In this document: one piece after another, positions 1-9,315 of the stretch
Layout of the letters: each line of letters starts with the position of its first letter
How positions within the stretch are numbered: the stretch's first letter is position 1
NCBI GenBank assembly: GCA_028684955.1
Contig: JAQUEY010000011.1
Span: 1-34,340 of the forward strand
DNA: 34,340 bases
DNA from: Eubacteriales bacterium
GTDB lineage: Bacteria; Bacillota; Clostridia; Saccharofermentanales; UBA5734
Direction of reading: 5' to 3'
Made by a program: the position numbers and the translations under genes
The notes under the pieces: generated by a model
Told to the model about the DNA's origin: nothing
The model's database searches: none
Seen by the model: only the letters and a program-made list of their open reading frames with translations

Positions 1-230
1 AGTACTGCCTGCCCTGTCCGTCTGGTGTTGCGATCCCTGCGGTCTTCCGCGCCTATAACCAGGCGTTCATGTTTGAAGATGCCCAGGCGGGCAAAAATAG
101 CTATGCCTGGCTGGTGAAAAACCACGAAGACGCCACGCTCTGTGTCGAATGCGGTGCCTGCGAGCAGGTCTGTCCGCAGCATATCCCGATCATTGCCAAG
201 CTCAAGTCTGCCCACGCCTATCTGGGATAA
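1..230 (+). CDS. Aldo/keto reductase with C-terminal 4Fe-4S domain, 3' end only
   Basis: Only the last 75 residues are in the window, read in frame from base 3 to the TAA at 228-230. They contain two cysteine clusters: CLPCPSG near the left edge, then CVECGACEQVCPQHIPI. This pattern is typical of the ferredoxin-like tail of COG1453 aldo/keto reductases, oxidoreductases predicted to couple NAD(P)H chemistry on an aldehyde or ketone to an iron-sulfur centre. The catalytic TIM-barrel part lies outside the window, so the substrate cannot be read. Its 3' end faces fucI and is closed by its own terminator. A role in reducing lactaldehyde from fucose breakdown would fit the location but is only a guess. 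Confidence 0.8.
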   Translation, partial: YCLPCPSGVAIPAVFRAYNQAFMFEDAQAGKNSYAWLVKNHEDATLCVECGACEQVCPQHIPIIAKLKSAHAYLG

Positions 231-255
231 CAGGGGAAAACAGAGGAACCAAGAC

Positions 256-287
256 CAAAAGACCGGGCGGCAACGCCCGGTCTTTTT
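256..287 (+). terminator. Rho-independent terminator of the aldo/keto reductase gene
   Basis: A perfect 10-bp GC-rich stem (260-269 with 274-283) has a GCAA tetraloop, is preceded by AAAA and followed by TTTT. It starts 26 bases after the reductase stop codon. The flanking A and T runs extend the pairing and could also let it work on the opposite strand. Confidence 0.9.
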
Positions 288-319
288 ATAGTGCAGAGAA
301 AACGGTCCTGAAAAACACC

Positions 320-350
320 AAAACGCCGGGCCCTACATTCCCGGCGTTTT
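320..350 (-). terminator. Rho-independent terminator of fucI
   Basis: The 11-base arms AAAACGCCGGG (320-330) and CCCGGCGTTTT (340-350) pair perfectly around a 9-base loop. Read on the minus strand, the stem is followed by a T-rich tract. It lies 67 bases beyond the fucI stop codon. Together with the hairpin at 256-287 it forms a back-to-back terminator pair between convergent genes. Confidence 0.85.
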
Positions 351-417
351 GACATCTGAGGAGAAAATTCGAGAAAACAGGTGAGTGTCTGACCTGTTGT
401 CGATGAGAGAATGAGAA

Positions 418-2226
418 TCAGCCGAAGAGCGGGCCGTAGGTTTCGCAAGCCTTGTAATCGGCACTTTCCGAGTTGACGGTGCCAAAGGCAGACCAGGCAT
501 GCGGACGGAAGACCTTGTCGGCCGAGACATTGTGCATGGCGACCGGGATGCGCAGCATACTGGCCAAGGTGATCAGTTTGGCGCCAATGTGGCCATAACT
601 GAAGGAACCATGGTTGGCGCCCCAGTTGGCCATGACGCTGTAGACGTCCTTGAAGGCGCCTTCACCGGTAACGGTGGGGGCAAACCAGGTGGTCGGCCAG
701 GTCGGGCTGGTGCGCTGCTGCAGGATCTGGCTGGGTTCTTCCGGCAGTTCGACGGTGTAGCCCTCGGCAATCTGCAGGACCGGTCCGAGACCTTCGATCT
801 TGTTGACCCGGACCAATGTAACTGGCATTTCGGCTTTGGTCTCAAACATCGAAGAGAAGCCGCCGCCGCGGAAATAGCCAACATCGGCCGGACACCAGGC
901 AGTGGCCGCCAGACAGGCATCGGCATCTTCGCTGGTCATTTCCCAGAACGGTTTCATGACCGCCTTGCCTTCAGCATCGCGCATCGCGGCACTGCCATCG
1001 AGGGCAGCGGCACCGGAATTGATCAGGTGGATCAGGCCATGGGCGGCTTTGCCTTCGGGTTTCCAGCCGGTGACGCGCTCGATGGCATCAGGGCTCCAAT
1101 AGGTGCGCACGTCGGCAAAGACGGAGGCAGCATCATTGACGAGATGGCCGAGCAGCATGGCCATGGCATTCATGGCATCGTTTTCGGTGGCGAGGACCAT
1201 GGGCTCGCGGATGCCGTTCCAGTCGAAGGATGAGCCGAGGATGGCTTCGGAGAAGTCGTGATTGGGGAAATGGTCGGTCCACTGGCGCTGACCTTGGACA
1301 CCGCCGGCAATGGCATTGCGGCCGAGGGCTTCTTCACCATAACCCATTTCGGCCAGTTTGGGGTTGCCGATCAGGATGTCCCGGATGATCAGAGTCTGCT
1401 GGATGACGCGATCCCATTCCGCCGCTTTTTCTTCCGGGGAATGAGCCAGAGGGCTGCCGATATTGATGTCAACGCCTTCCTGGCAATAGGCTTCGCGCCA
1501 GGACTTGGCCTTGGCGAATTCATCGTGGTCATAAATGCCCCGGGCGATGCGGCGCTCGATCTCAACCTGGTCGAGCCATTCGGTTCGCAGGCCAAAATAC
1601 TCCTGCAACATCTGGGGATCAACAACCGATCCGGCGATGCCCATGCAAGGTCCGCCGATGTTGACATAAGATTTGCCTTTCATTGTGCCGACGGCCATGG
1701 CAGCCTTGGCCCAAAGGAGAATTTTCTCGGCGACATCGGCCGGAACACTGGTGTCGTCGGCATCCTGGACATCGTGGCCATAGATGGAGAAAGCCGGCAA
1801 TTTGCGCTGGGCATGGGCAGCCATGACCGCAGCGAGATAGACGGCGCCGGGTCGCTCGGTGCCATTGAAGCCCCAGACGGCCTTGATGGTGAGGGGATTC
1901 ATGTCCATGGTCTCGGTGCCGTAACACCAGCAAGGCGTGACGGTCAAGGTCGCGGTGACATTTTCCCGGGCGAAGAGGTCTTCGCAGGCGGCGGCTTCTG
2001 CGACGCCACCGATGCAAGTCTCGGCGATGACGCATTCGATCGGCAGGCCATTGGCGTGGCGCAGATTCTTCGTGATCAGGTCGGCAGCCTGATGGGCCAT
2101 CGCCATGGTGCGCTCTTCGAGGGATTCACGGACGCCCATCCGGCGACCATCGATGGTGGGTCGGATGCCAATTCTCGGCATGCGGCCGACGTTTCTGTTG
2201 ACAGGGGGATTCTTGGTTTGCGGCAT
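418..2226 (-). CDS. fucI: L-fucose isomerase
   Basis: FucI interconverts L-fucose and L-fuculose (also D-arabinose and D-ribulose) in the cytoplasm, using a manganese ion. The 602-residue product matches the family length (about 590). Family metal ligands are visible: Glu348 in ATENDAMN, Asp372 in [11 protein letters not shown], and His546 in SYGHIGA. The Glu-Asp spacing of 24 equals that of E. coli Glu337/Asp361. The motif [10 protein letters not shown] followed by [11 protein letters not shown] is also characteristic. The ATG at 2226 is preceded by GGAGGT (minus strand, 2233-2238) at good spacing. The gene diverges from the araC-type regulator gene and the downstream sensing and transport cluster. 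The nearby fucU supports fucose as the natural substrate. fucK and fucA are not seen and may lie outside the window. Confidence 0.96.
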   Translation of the reverse strand: MPQTKNPPVNRNVGRMPRIGIRPTIDGRRMGVRESLEERTMAMAHQAADLITKNLRHANGLPIECVIAETCIGGVAEAAACEDLFARENVTATLTVTPCWCYGTETMDMNPLTIKAVWGFNGTERPGAVYLAAVMAAHAQRKLPAFSIYGHDVQDADDTSVPADVAEKILLWAKAAMAVGTMKGKSYVNIGGPCMGIAGSVVDPQMLQEYFGLRTEWLDQVEIERRIARGIYDHDEFAKAKSWREAYCQEGVDINIGSPLAHSPEEKAAEWDRVIQQTLIIRDILIGNPKLAEMGYGEEALGRNAIAGGVQGQRQWTDHFPNHDFSEAILGSSFDWNGIREPMVLATENDAMNAMAMLLGHLVNDAASVFADVRTYWSPDAIERVTGWKPEGKAAHGLIHLINSGAAALDGSAAMRDAEGKAVMKPFWEMTSEDADACLAATAWCPADVGYFRGGGFSSMFETKAEMPVTLVRVNKIEGLGPVLQIAEGYTVELPEEPSQILQQRTSPTWPTTWFAPTVTGEGAFKDVYSVMANWGANHGSFSYGHIGAKLITLASMLRIPVAMHNVSADKVFRPHAWSAFGTVNSESADYKACETYGPLFG

Positions 2227-2300
2227 TGGGCTACCTCCATGTAATGGCTTGCCGGGTGGCAGGAATGGTTTGCTTGTACCTTCATTTTAGGACGACAAAA

Positions 2301-2329
2301 TTTATAAAACATGGATTATCTGGTAAAAT
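2301..2329 (+). promoter_or_regulatory. Candidate promoter of the AraC regulator gene, in the AT-rich fucI/araC divergent region
   Basis: TTTATA (2301-2306) and TAAAAT (2324-2329) are separated by 17 bases, resembling -35 and -10 boxes. Transcription would begin near 2336, which argues against the upstream ATG at 2331 as the start of the regulator. The 134-base intergenic region is clearly richer in A and T than its neighbours. I could not identify a convincing sigma-70 promoter for fucI on the other strand. Confidence 0.4.
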
Positions 2330-2360
2330 AATGAATCATCAGGAAGGGCGGGTGACAACC

Positions 2361-3233
2361 ATGCTGAAAGTCTCCCGGCATGAGGCGATCGAAAACCGGG
2401 CGCAGTTCACAACCGATTCGCGCGGGATCACCCGCAACAATCTGCTGATGAGCCATCTGAACCTGCTGTCGGTCGAGCTTCTCGACCATGGCTATTTTGT
2501 AGGCAACCTGCAATGGAACCAGTATGGCGTCCATTCTCCTTTTGCCCGGATTTACTACATGGTGGCGGATCGGGGCTGGCTCGACACGGACCAGGGCCGG
2601 ATTGACCTGATCCCTGGAACCATGTATCTGATCCCGCCGCGCACTCGGGTCAACCTGCGCACCGACGGCCGGATCGAGAAGTTCTACTTCCATGTCACCT
2701 GCCGGTATGGTGACATGGATATTCTGGACAACATCAACCGCTGTTTCACATTGCCCCTGCGGCCAGATTTGCTTCACCCGCTGCTTGCTGCGTACTCAGG
2801 TGGCCGATTGCCGGATCTTCTGGCCATCAAGGGGCTGGTCTACCAGACGCTGGCCAGCTTTTTCCGCGATTGTCTGCCAGACATCAGTGATCGCCTGGCT
2901 CTAGCCAATGAATACAAGCTGGTCTATGCTTACATCGAGCAGAATCTGTCGGCCAGGTTGTCCTCCCGGCAGCTCTGCCAGGTCCTGGACTTGCCTTATG
3001 AATCTTTCCGCCGCAAGTTCCGCCGGGATAACGGGATCACGTTGCACCAGTTCATCGCCGACCGCCTGATCCAGCGTGCGTCTCTGGGTCTGCTTCTGAC
3101 CAAGGATACGGTCCAGCAGATTGCTTCGCGGCTCGGATTTGCCGATGAATTCTATTTTTCCCGGTTTTTCAAGCAGAAAATGGAGTACAGCCCGCGCGAG
3201 TACCGCCGGATCAACGCCGTGCTCCGGCACTGA
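2361..3233 (+). CDS. AraC-family transcriptional regulator
   Basis: The N-terminal half looks like a cupin-type ligand-binding domain (RIYYMVADRGWL, then GTMYLIPPRTRVNL). The C-terminal ~100 residues are a double helix-turn-helix of AraC type, ending in LGFADEFYFSRFFKQKMEYSPREYR, a typical AraC signature. From the ATG at 2361 the product has 290 residues, usual for the family. A GTG at 2352 and an ATG at 2331 are also in frame, but 2361 has a purine-rich GGGCGGG 8 bases upstream and best fits the promoter guess. It diverges from fucI and lies 35 bases before the response-regulator gene, so it probably controls fucose genes. The ligand is inferred from context only. Confidence 0.88.
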   Translation: MLKVSRHEAIENRAQFTTDSRGITRNNLLMSHLNLLSVELLDHGYFVGNLQWNQYGVHSPFARIYYMVADRGWLDTDQGRIDLIPGTMYLIPPRTRVNLRTDGRIEKFYFHVTCRYGDMDILDNINRCFTLPLRPDLLHPLLAAYSGGRLPDLLAIKGLVYQTLASFFRDCLPDISDRLALANEYKLVYAYIEQNLSARLSSRQLCQVLDLPYESFRRKFRRDNGITLHQFIADRLIQRASLGLLLTKDTVQQIASRLGFADEFYFSRFFKQKMEYSPREYRRINAVLRH

Positions 3234-3268
3234 AAATCAAAGTGAGCAAACGAGGTCCGATTCAAACG

Positions 3269-4867
3269 ATGTATAAACTGATGATTGTCGAAGATGAAGC
3301 ACTGGCGCGCGATGCCATCCTGAAAATGATCGATTTTGCCCGGTACGGCTTTGAAGTCGTGGCTGTCTGCGAGGACGGGCAGGAGGCAGCCGAGGCCTAT
3401 TTCGACCAGAGTCCGGATCTGGTCATCACCGATATCTGCATGCCCCGCATGAGCGGCTTGCAGCTGGCTGGCCTGATCCATGAGTCTGACCGGGGGACGC
3501 CTGTGATCATCATCACGGGCTATGACGATTTCAATTATGCCCGGCAGGCAATCAAGATCCAGGTGGCCAGCTACATCCTGAAACCGGTGACGCCCAGCGA
3601 ATTCATGGATGTCCTGGCTGAGGCCAAAAAGAAGCTGGATGAACGCCAGACAAAAGCCCTGGCTGTCGAGAAAGCCGAGCGTCAGTTGCACCGGACCAGT
3701 CCACTGGTGCGTGACCAGATCCTGAGCCGCCTGGTGCAAGGCACCTTTGATCCAGCTGAGCTGGGGGAAATCGGCCAGGAGACTGGTCTCGAGTTTTCCG
3801 GCGGTTTTTTCCAGGTCGCCCTGGTCTTGCCACAACATGTGCAATCGGACGCCCGGCGTCTCGGCGTCAATAGCCAGCTGCTGCAATACATGTTTTTCAA
3901 CATTACGCAGGAACTGGCCGGGGGTGTGCAGAACATCACCGCCTTCCAGCTGCCGGATGGGCGGGCCTGCCTCATCGGAGCCATGGCGGAGTCCTCCAGC
4001 CTGGAGCAGGCGCTGCGCAGCCTGGTCCAGCGGATCTGGGCCACGATCCGCCAGGTGCTCCAGGCGGAGGTCGCCATCGGTGCGGGCCATCCGGTGCAAA
4101 CCCTGGCCCAAGTCCAGATTTCGTTCCAGTCGGCCCAGCAAGCCCTGGACCAACTGTACCGGAACCCAGGCCAGACGATCTTGTTTGCAGATGATCTGGT
4201 AGCGCCTTCAAGTCCGGTCGATCTGTCCAGTTACGAGGAACAGGTGATCCTCCAGGTCCGTTTGCAGGATAAACAGGCGCTGGAACCAGCCATCACAGCG
4301 CTGTCCCGGGCGATCCGGGCCGCTGCCCTGTCCCCGGGTGAGATCCGCTTTGAATGGAACCGTCTGGCCAACCGCCTGCTGGGCCTGCTCCCCTCGGATG
4401 GTACTGTCTGCCGGCTTCCGGATACGACCTGGTCACAGACCGACACCTACGATGTGCTGGAAGGCTTCGATGACCTTCTGCAACGGGTGTGCTTGCAATG
4501 CATGGCCTGCCTGGGTGGCCAACGCAACCGGGAAAACCAGCGCCTGGGTCTTTTGGCCCAGACCTACATCAAGGATCACTATGCCGACAACCAGCTGTCC
4601 TTGATGGCGGTCAGCAATCATGCCAACGTCAGCTTGTCTTATTTCAGCCAGATCTTCAAAGAGGAAACTGGCAAGACCTTCGTTGAGTTCCTGACCGAAG
4701 TCCGGATGGACAAAGCCAAGGAATTGCTCCGCAGCACCGACCGGATGCTGTATGACATTGCCGAGCAGGTCGGCTATGAAAATCCAGCCTATTTCACCGT
4801 GGCATTCAAGAAACAGGTTGGCCTGAGTCCGCGTGACTACCGCAAACAATTCGGTCAGAGGAGCTGA
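3269..4867 (+). CDS. YesN-like response regulator (REC plus AraC-type HTH)
   Basis: The 532-residue protein starts with a CheY-like receiver domain (residues 1-120): acidic pair in IVEDEA, phospho-acceptor Asp55 in LVITDICMPRMSG, Thr83 in IIITGYDDF and Lys105 in YILKPV. A long helical middle region follows (about 130-420). Residues 425-532 form an AraC-type DNA-binding domain with VSLSYFSQIFKEETG and VGYENPAYFTVAFKK. The ATG at 3269 is preferred over an in-frame GTG at 3242 because the receiver strand begins right after it and GAGG lies 12 bases upstream. The histidine kinase gene follows after 4 bases, so the two are a cognate pair. Expected output is activation of the transporter and possibly of fucI. 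Confidence 0.93.
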   Translation: MYKLMIVEDEALARDAILKMIDFARYGFEVVAVCEDGQEAAEAYFDQSPDLVITDICMPRMSGLQLAGLIHESDRGTPVIIITGYDDFNYARQAIKIQVASYILKPVTPSEFMDVLAEAKKKLDERQTKALAVEKAERQLHRTSPLVRDQILSRLVQGTFDPAELGEIGQETGLEFSGGFFQVALVLPQHVQSDARRLGVNSQLLQYMFFNITQELAGGVQNITAFQLPDGRACLIGAMAESSSLEQALRSLVQRIWATIRQVLQAEVAIGAGHPVQTLAQVQISFQSAQQALDQLYRNPGQTILFADDLVAPSSPVDLSSYEEQVILQVRLQDKQALEPAITALSRAIRAAALSPGEIRFEWNRLANRLLGLLPSDGTVCRLPDTTWSQTDTYDVLEGFDDLLQRVCLQCMACLGGQRNRENQRLGLLAQTYIKDHYADNQLSLMAVSNHANVSLSYFSQIFKEETGKTFVEFLTEVRMDKAKELLRSTDRMLYDIAEQVGYENPAYFTVAFKKQVGLSPRDYRKQFGQRS

Positions 4868-4871
4868 ACAG

Positions 4872-6659
4872 ATGAGGCGCAAATCACACCTCAGGGACAG
4901 TATTTTCCTGACCTCCCTGTTTACGATCATCGGCATCCTGGCTGTCTTTTTCCCCTTGTCGTATTTTCTGACGACTGATCTGACCCAGGACAATGCCCGG
5001 GACTATAGCCGCCAGCTTCTGGGCCAGATCAAGAACAGCATCGAGTTCTACACCGAAGAGATGATCATGATCTCCGGCTACCTGGCCGATCATCCGGATG
5101 TGCGCGTGTACCTGGAAGGTGAAAATCCGCTGGCGCCCTCGTCTTACAGCCTCTACCAGCAAAGGGCCCGGATCTCTTCTGAACTGAAAGCAATCAGTGG
5201 CACCCGCCAGGATCTGGTCAACATCATTTTGTTCCGGGAGGATGGCGATTTCATCACCAACCGGGAACATGCCGGCCTGACGCCCTACTGGGATTACCGC
5301 GAATTTGACTGGTACCAGGAGACGGTGGCTGCCAAAGGGCTGCCGCGCCTGTCTTCATCCCGGGTCGAGAATGTGATTGCCGGCGAACATCGCTGGGTGG
5401 TTTCGCTGAGCAGGGCCATTTATGACCAGGACCATTTGCTGGGTGTTTTGCTGATCGATCTCAATTTCCAGACGATCGCGGATATCTGCAGCAATCTGTC
5501 CGGGCAGAATGGGGCTTATGTGTTTATCATGGGCGCCAATGATGAGCTGGTCTACCATCCCCAGCAGCGCCTGATCTACAGTTCAGTCAAGTCCGAGCGT
5601 TTTGACTTGGTCCGGCGCAGCGAGGCCATTGAATCGGTGATCCGGGACGGCATCATCTATTCCAGTGTCAAGATCAAATCTGCCGACTGGGTGATTGTCA
5701 GTGTCACGGACACCCGCCAGATGGTCCAGGTCAGTCCGCTGGTCATTGTCACCTACATCGGCATCGGCCTGGTCTTCGCCCTGATCGCCCTGGTCGTCTC
5801 GCTCCTGGCATCGCGTCGTCTGACTGAGCCGATCCTGGCTCTGAAAAACTCGATGCAACAATTCCAGCAGGGTGATTTCAATGCCCAGGCTCAAATCACA
5901 GCCACCAATGAAATAGCTGAGCTGGGAGACCAGTTCAATTCGATGACCCAGCAGATCAAGACACTGGTTGAGCATGAGCGCCTGATCGAAGAGCAGAAAC
6001 GAAAAAGTGAAATCCAGGCCTTGCAATCCCAGATCAGGCCCCATTTCCTCTACAATACGCTCGAATCGATCATCTGGATGGCCAGCAGTGGGGAACAAGA
6101 CAAGGTGGTCGAGATGACCTCGTCGCTGGCCAAGCTGATGCGGGCCAGTGCCAGCAAAGCCAGGGAGATGGTCACCGTCCAGATGGAAATCGACACCGTC
6201 AGCCATTATCTGCGCATTCAGAAATTGCGCTACCAGGACAAGCTGCAGTACGAGATCGAGATCGACCCAGAGGTCCTTCTGGCTCGCATGCTGCGCCTGA
6301 GCTTGCAGCCTCTGGTGGAAAATGCCATCTATCATGGCATCAAACCGCTGCGCGATGGCGGCCTGCTGGTGATCCGGGCCTATCGAGCCGGATCGGAGCT
6401 GCTTGTGGAAGTTGCAGATAATGGGGTTGGCTTTGCCCCGGACGCCCTGCATGCCTCGCTGGAAGCGAGCATGGACGAAGGTGAGAGCATCGGCCTGCAC
6501 AATGTTCATAACCGGATCCAGCTGATGTTTGGCAAAGAGTATGGGGTATCGGTCCGCTCCGCCGGACCAGGCCAGAACGTGCTGGATCAGAGCGACTTTG
6601 ACCCTGCGGCAGGGATTCGGACCATCGTATCGATCCGGTTGCCGCTGGTGTTTGAATAG
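4872..6659 (+). CDS. YesM/LytS-like sensor histidine kinase
   Basis: The 595-residue protein has a short cytoplasmic start, a membrane helix (about 11-33), an extracellular sensor region with Cache-like features (about 35-285), a second membrane helix (about 288-313), a HAMP linker (about 313-365), a His_kinase region with phospho-acceptor His391 in QIRPHFLYNTLESI, and a HATPase_c domain with Asn484 in PLVENAIYHGI and the G1 box ADNGVGF. The ATG at 4872 has AGAGGAG just upstream, overlapping the end of the response-regulator gene; an in-frame start at 4833 would overlap it more. The kinase is sandwiched between its regulator and a membrane-anchored sugar-binding protein, pointing to ligand sensing through that partner. 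Confidence 0.94.
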   Translation: MRRKSHLRDSIFLTSLFTIIGILAVFFPLSYFLTTDLTQDNARDYSRQLLGQIKNSIEFYTEEMIMISGYLADHPDVRVYLEGENPLAPSSYSLYQQRARISSELKAISGTRQDLVNIILFREDGDFITNREHAGLTPYWDYREFDWYQETVAAKGLPRLSSSRVENVIAGEHRWVVSLSRAIYDQDHLLGVLLIDLNFQTIADICSNLSGQNGAYVFIMGANDELVYHPQQRLIYSSVKSERFDLVRRSEAIESVIRDGIIYSSVKIKSADWVIVSVTDTRQMVQVSPLVIVTYIGIGLVFALIALVVSLLASRRLTEPILALKNSMQQFQQGDFNAQAQITATNEIAELGDQFNSMTQQIKTLVEHERLIEEQKRKSEIQALQSQIRPHFLYNTLESIIWMASSGEQDKVVEMTSSLAKLMRASASKAREMVTVQMEIDTVSHYLRIQKLRYQDKLQYEIEIDPEVLLARMLRLSLQPLVENAIYHGIKPLRDGGLLVIRAYRAGSELLVEVADNGVGFAPDALHASLEASMDEGESIGLHNVHNRIQLMFGKEYGVSVRSAGPGQNVLDQSDFDPAAGIRTIVSIRLPLVFE

Positions 6660-6673
6660 GAGACCACGTCAAG

Positions 6674-7675
6674 ATGCAGAAAAATGTCAACCGGCTGTTT
6701 CTATTTTACTGGCCCTGGCTCTTGATCGGCCTGGCTGTGTCGGCTTTGCTGACAGGCCTGTACCTGCCCTTGCGGCATACGCCCTTTCCCTACCGGATCA
6801 TCGCTGTCGGCAAGGCGTCCACCGAGGGCATCGCCTTCTGGTACAGCATCGCCGAAGGCATGGCTGCTGCTGCGAATGAATTCAAGGTGACTGTGGACTA
6901 CCGGTCTCCGGTCGATGAATCCGAGGTGGATCGCCAGATTGCGATCGTTTATGAGGCAATCGCAGAAAAACCGGACGCCATCATTCTGGCCGCTCTGGAT
7001 GCCGATCGTCTGGTCGAGCCAGCCCGAGCTGCCCGGGCCGCTGGAATTACAGTTGTCATGGTCGATTCAGCGTTGGCGGATGTGGACAAAAGCCCACAGC
7101 AAAGCTTTATTGCCACCAACAATGTCCTGGCTGGCCAGCAGCTGGGGGAACTGGTCCTCCAGCGTGTCAGGCCCGGGGCCCAGATCCTTGTGGTCTCGCC
7201 TTCGACCCGCGGCGACTCCCTGATCGGCCGTGAAACCGGTGTGCGTGCTGTCATCGAGGACGCTTTTGATGTCTTGCCGACCCTCGACACAGGTGGCCAG
7301 CTCAGTGACGATATCTATCACCAGGTCAGCCAGGCTTTGACCGAGCATCCGGAAATCAAAGCGGTTGTCTGTCTCAATGAATACACCACAGCCGGTTCTG
7401 CCCGGGCTATCCGTGGTCTTAGCCTGACTGGAAAAGTCACCCTGGTCGGATTTGACAGTTCGGAAGAGTTGATCGATTACCTGGAGGAAGGGCTCTTAAG
7501 TGCCGTGGTCATCCAGCGCCCGTTCAACATGGGCTACCTATCTGTAGCCCGGACCATCGATCTGCTGAATGGCCGCACGATTGAATCCTTTTACGACACC
7601 GGATCGATCGTGATCACCAAGGACAACATCTACACAGGGGAAAACCAGAAGCTGCTGTTCCCGTTCGAGAATTAG
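6674..7675 (+). CDS. Membrane-anchored periplasmic-binding-type sugar sensor
   Basis: The 333-residue protein begins with one uncleaved-looking membrane helix (about residues 8-30) with no lipobox cysteine. A type 1 periplasmic binding fold of the ribose/xylose class follows: RIIAVGKASTEGIAFWYS, then AEKPDAIILAALDADRLVEP, VCLNEYTTAGSARAI and VTLVGFDSS. It lies 14 bases after the kinase gene, with GGAGA upstream of the ATG, and precedes the ABC importer, which has its own lipoprotein binding protein. This arrangement is like the XylFII-LytS-YesN xylose-sensing systems of clostridia, where an anchored binding protein presents ligand to the kinase. The likely role is therefore extracellular sugar sensing rather than transport. 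Identity of the sugar (fucose suspected) is inferred from neighbours. Confidence 0.85.
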   Translation: MQKNVNRLFLFYWPWLLIGLAVSALLTGLYLPLRHTPFPYRIIAVGKASTEGIAFWYSIAEGMAAAANEFKVTVDYRSPVDESEVDRQIAIVYEAIAEKPDAIILAALDADRLVEPARAARAAGITVVMVDSALADVDKSPQQSFIATNNVLAGQQLGELVLQRVRPGAQILVVSPSTRGDSLIGRETGVRAVIEDAFDVLPTLDTGGQLSDDIYHQVSQALTEHPEIKAVVCLNEYTTAGSARAIRGLSLTGKVTLVGFDSSEELIDYLEEGLLSAVVIQRPFNMGYLSVARTIDLLNGRTIESFYDTGSIVITKDNIYTGENQKLLFPFEN

Positions 7676-7788
7676 GTGGGATTTTCCATTCTGCGTAGAA
7701 TTTCGAAAGTTTACCGGAAAAAATCAAAATAATCTTGGATCACCCTTTGCTAGGATGACATCAGCGACTAGCAAGTGGGGGTGATCGA
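7676..7788 (+). promoter_or_regulatory. Intergenic control region before the sugar ABC transporter
   Basis: This 113-base AT-rich gap is the only sizeable break between the sensor genes and the importer. It holds the palindrome TTTCGAAA (7701-7708), an A-rich tract (7717-7733), and GCTAG/CTAGC inverted arms at 7749-7753 and 7768-7772. AAAATAAT (7727-7734) also occurs upstream of the AraC gene (2325-2332). No good consensus -35/-10 pair is visible, as expected for an activator-dependent promoter driven by the response regulator. The exact elements are unproven. Confidence 0.4.
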
Positions 7789-9294
7789 TTGCCTGAACAG
7801 ATCCTGAACATGACCGGTGTCAGTAAGAGCTTTCCCGGCGTCAAGGCACTCAAGGATGTCCATTTCGATTTGTTTGCCGGTGAAGTCCATGCCCTGATGG
7901 GAGAAAATGGCGCCGGCAAGTCAACTTTGATGAAAGTCCTGACCGGGATTTACCAGCGGGACGAAGGTGAAATCACCTGCTTTGGTGAGCCGGTCCATTT
8001 CAAGAATACTCGGGAGGCCCAAGACAAGGGCATCTGCATCATCCACCAGGAATTGAACATGATGAACCACCTGACCGTGGCCCAGAACATGTTCATTGGG
8101 CGTGAGAAATCCAGAGGCCTTTTCCTCGATGACCGGGCGATCAATGATGAGGCTGTCCAGATCCTGGCCAAGCTGGGTATCGCGATCAATCCGAAAGAAA
8201 TCATGGGGCATCTGACGGTTGGCAAACAGCAGATGGTCGAGATTGCCAAGGCGATCTCGCTCAATTCCCGCCTGTTGGTCCTTGACGAACCGACCGCCGC
8301 CCTGACCGACGTCGAGATCGAGCATCTGTTCAAAGTCATGCGTGACCTGAAAGAACAAGGTGTCGGCATGATCTACATTTCCCACCGCATGGATGAAATC
8401 GCCCGGATCACCGACCGGGTCACGGTCTTGCGCGACGGCGAATATGTCGGGACGCTGGTCACCAAGGATTCCACCCATGACCAGATCGTCCGCATGATGG
8501 TCGGGCGCACGATTTTCGAAGAACCCAAGCAGAAAAGCACCTGTCCACCGGATGCGCCAGTCGTCCTCGAGGTCGAAAACCTCAACGCAGGCCGCATGGT
8601 GCAGGACGTTTCGTTCCAGCTGAAAAAGGGTGAGATCCTCTGTTTTGCCGGCCTGATGGGCGCTGGTCGCACCGAAGTCGCCCGGGCCTTGTTTGGCGCC
8701 GATCCCAAGACATCCGGCACCATCCGGGTCAAGGGCCAGCTGGTCCAGATCAATGGCCCCCAGGATGCCGTCAATGCCGGAATCGGTTATCTATCCGAAG
8801 ACCGCAAGCGCTACGGAGTCGCCCTCGGCCTCTCAGTTGCGGAAAATTCCGTTCTGGCCAATCTCGATGCTTATTCCGGAAAATTGTTTGTCCGCGGTGG
8901 CGAGATCAACCAGGTTGCCAGCCAGTATGTCGAAAAACTCAATACGAGAACCCCTTCGATCCGCCAGCTGGTCCGCAATCTGTCCGGCGGCAACCAGCAG
9001 AAAGTCGTCATCGCCAAATGGCTGATCCGCAATTCGGACATCCTGATTTTCGATGAACCGACCCGCGGCATCGATGTCGGGGCCAAAAGCGAAATCTACA
9101 AGCTGATCCACGAACTGGTGGATGAAGGCAAATCAATCATTGTCATTTCGTCGGAACTGCCGGAGGTTCTGCGCCTGGCTGATCGCGTCCTGGTGATGTG
9201 TGAAGGCCGGATCACGGGTGAAGTGGAAGCCGGTGCCTCCCAGGAAACGATCATGTCCTTTGCACACCAGCGGCAAGAACAGCCGGCTGTCTGA
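7789..9294 (+). CDS. CUT2 sugar ABC transporter ATP-binding protein (RbsA/MglA type)
   Basis: The 501-residue protein contains two fused nucleotide-binding domains, the hallmark of the CUT2 monosaccharide importer ATPases. The first half has Walker A GENGAGKS (38-45), signature LTVGKQQMVEIAKA and Walker B LLVLDEPTA (Asp166-Glu167). The second half has a degenerate Walker A GLMGAGRTE but an intact LSGGNQQKVVIAKWL and FDEPTRGID. The start is a TTG at 7789, with GGGGG 9-13 bases upstream; starting there restores the normal N-terminal strand before VSKSFPGVKAL, which the next ATG (7810) would clip. It energises uptake of a pentose or deoxyhexose, presumably L-fucose, with the permease and binding protein encoded next. 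Confidence 0.95.
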   Translation: MPEQILNMTGVSKSFPGVKALKDVHFDLFAGEVHALMGENGAGKSTLMKVLTGIYQRDEGEITCFGEPVHFKNTREAQDKGICIIHQELNMMNHLTVAQNMFIGREKSRGLFLDDRAINDEAVQILAKLGIAINPKEIMGHLTVGKQQMVEIAKAISLNSRLLVLDEPTAALTDVEIEHLFKVMRDLKEQGVGMIYISHRMDEIARITDRVTVLRDGEYVGTLVTKDSTHDQIVRMMVGRTIFEEPKQKSTCPPDAPVVLEVENLNAGRMVQDVSFQLKKGEILCFAGLMGAGRTEVARALFGADPKTSGTIRVKGQLVQINGPQDAVNAGIGYLSEDRKRYGVALGLSVAENSVLANLDAYSGKLFVRGGEINQVASQYVEKLNTRTPSIRQLVRNLSGGNQQKVVIAKWLIRNSDILIFDEPTRGIDVGAKSEIYKLIHELVDEGKSIIVISSELPEVLRLADRVLVMCEGRITGEVEAGASQETIMSFAHQRQEQPAV

Positions 9295-9315
9295 AAAGAT
9301 GGAGGAGAAGAACGC

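Noticed and set aside
499-2244. Two long plus-strand open frames (499-1233 and 1258-2244) opposite fucI
   Set aside because: They lie antisense to fucI, which has complete metal-site motifs and full family length. Their translations show no recognisable domain, and such frames are expected opposite GC-rich genes.
3152-4153. Minus-strand open frame of 333 codons opposite the response regulator
   Set aside because: It is a shadow of the receiver and middle region of the real gene, with no domain and no ribosome site of note.
5583-6509. Minus-strand open frame of 308 codons opposite the histidine kinase
   Set aside because: The plus-strand kinase has every expected motif. The antisense translation is rich in His, Asp and Gln repeats typical of reverse-strand artefacts.
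7735-7756. TTGGAT and TAGGAT as a -35/-10 pair before the transporter
   Set aside because: The spacer is only 10 bases, too short for a sigma-70 promoter.
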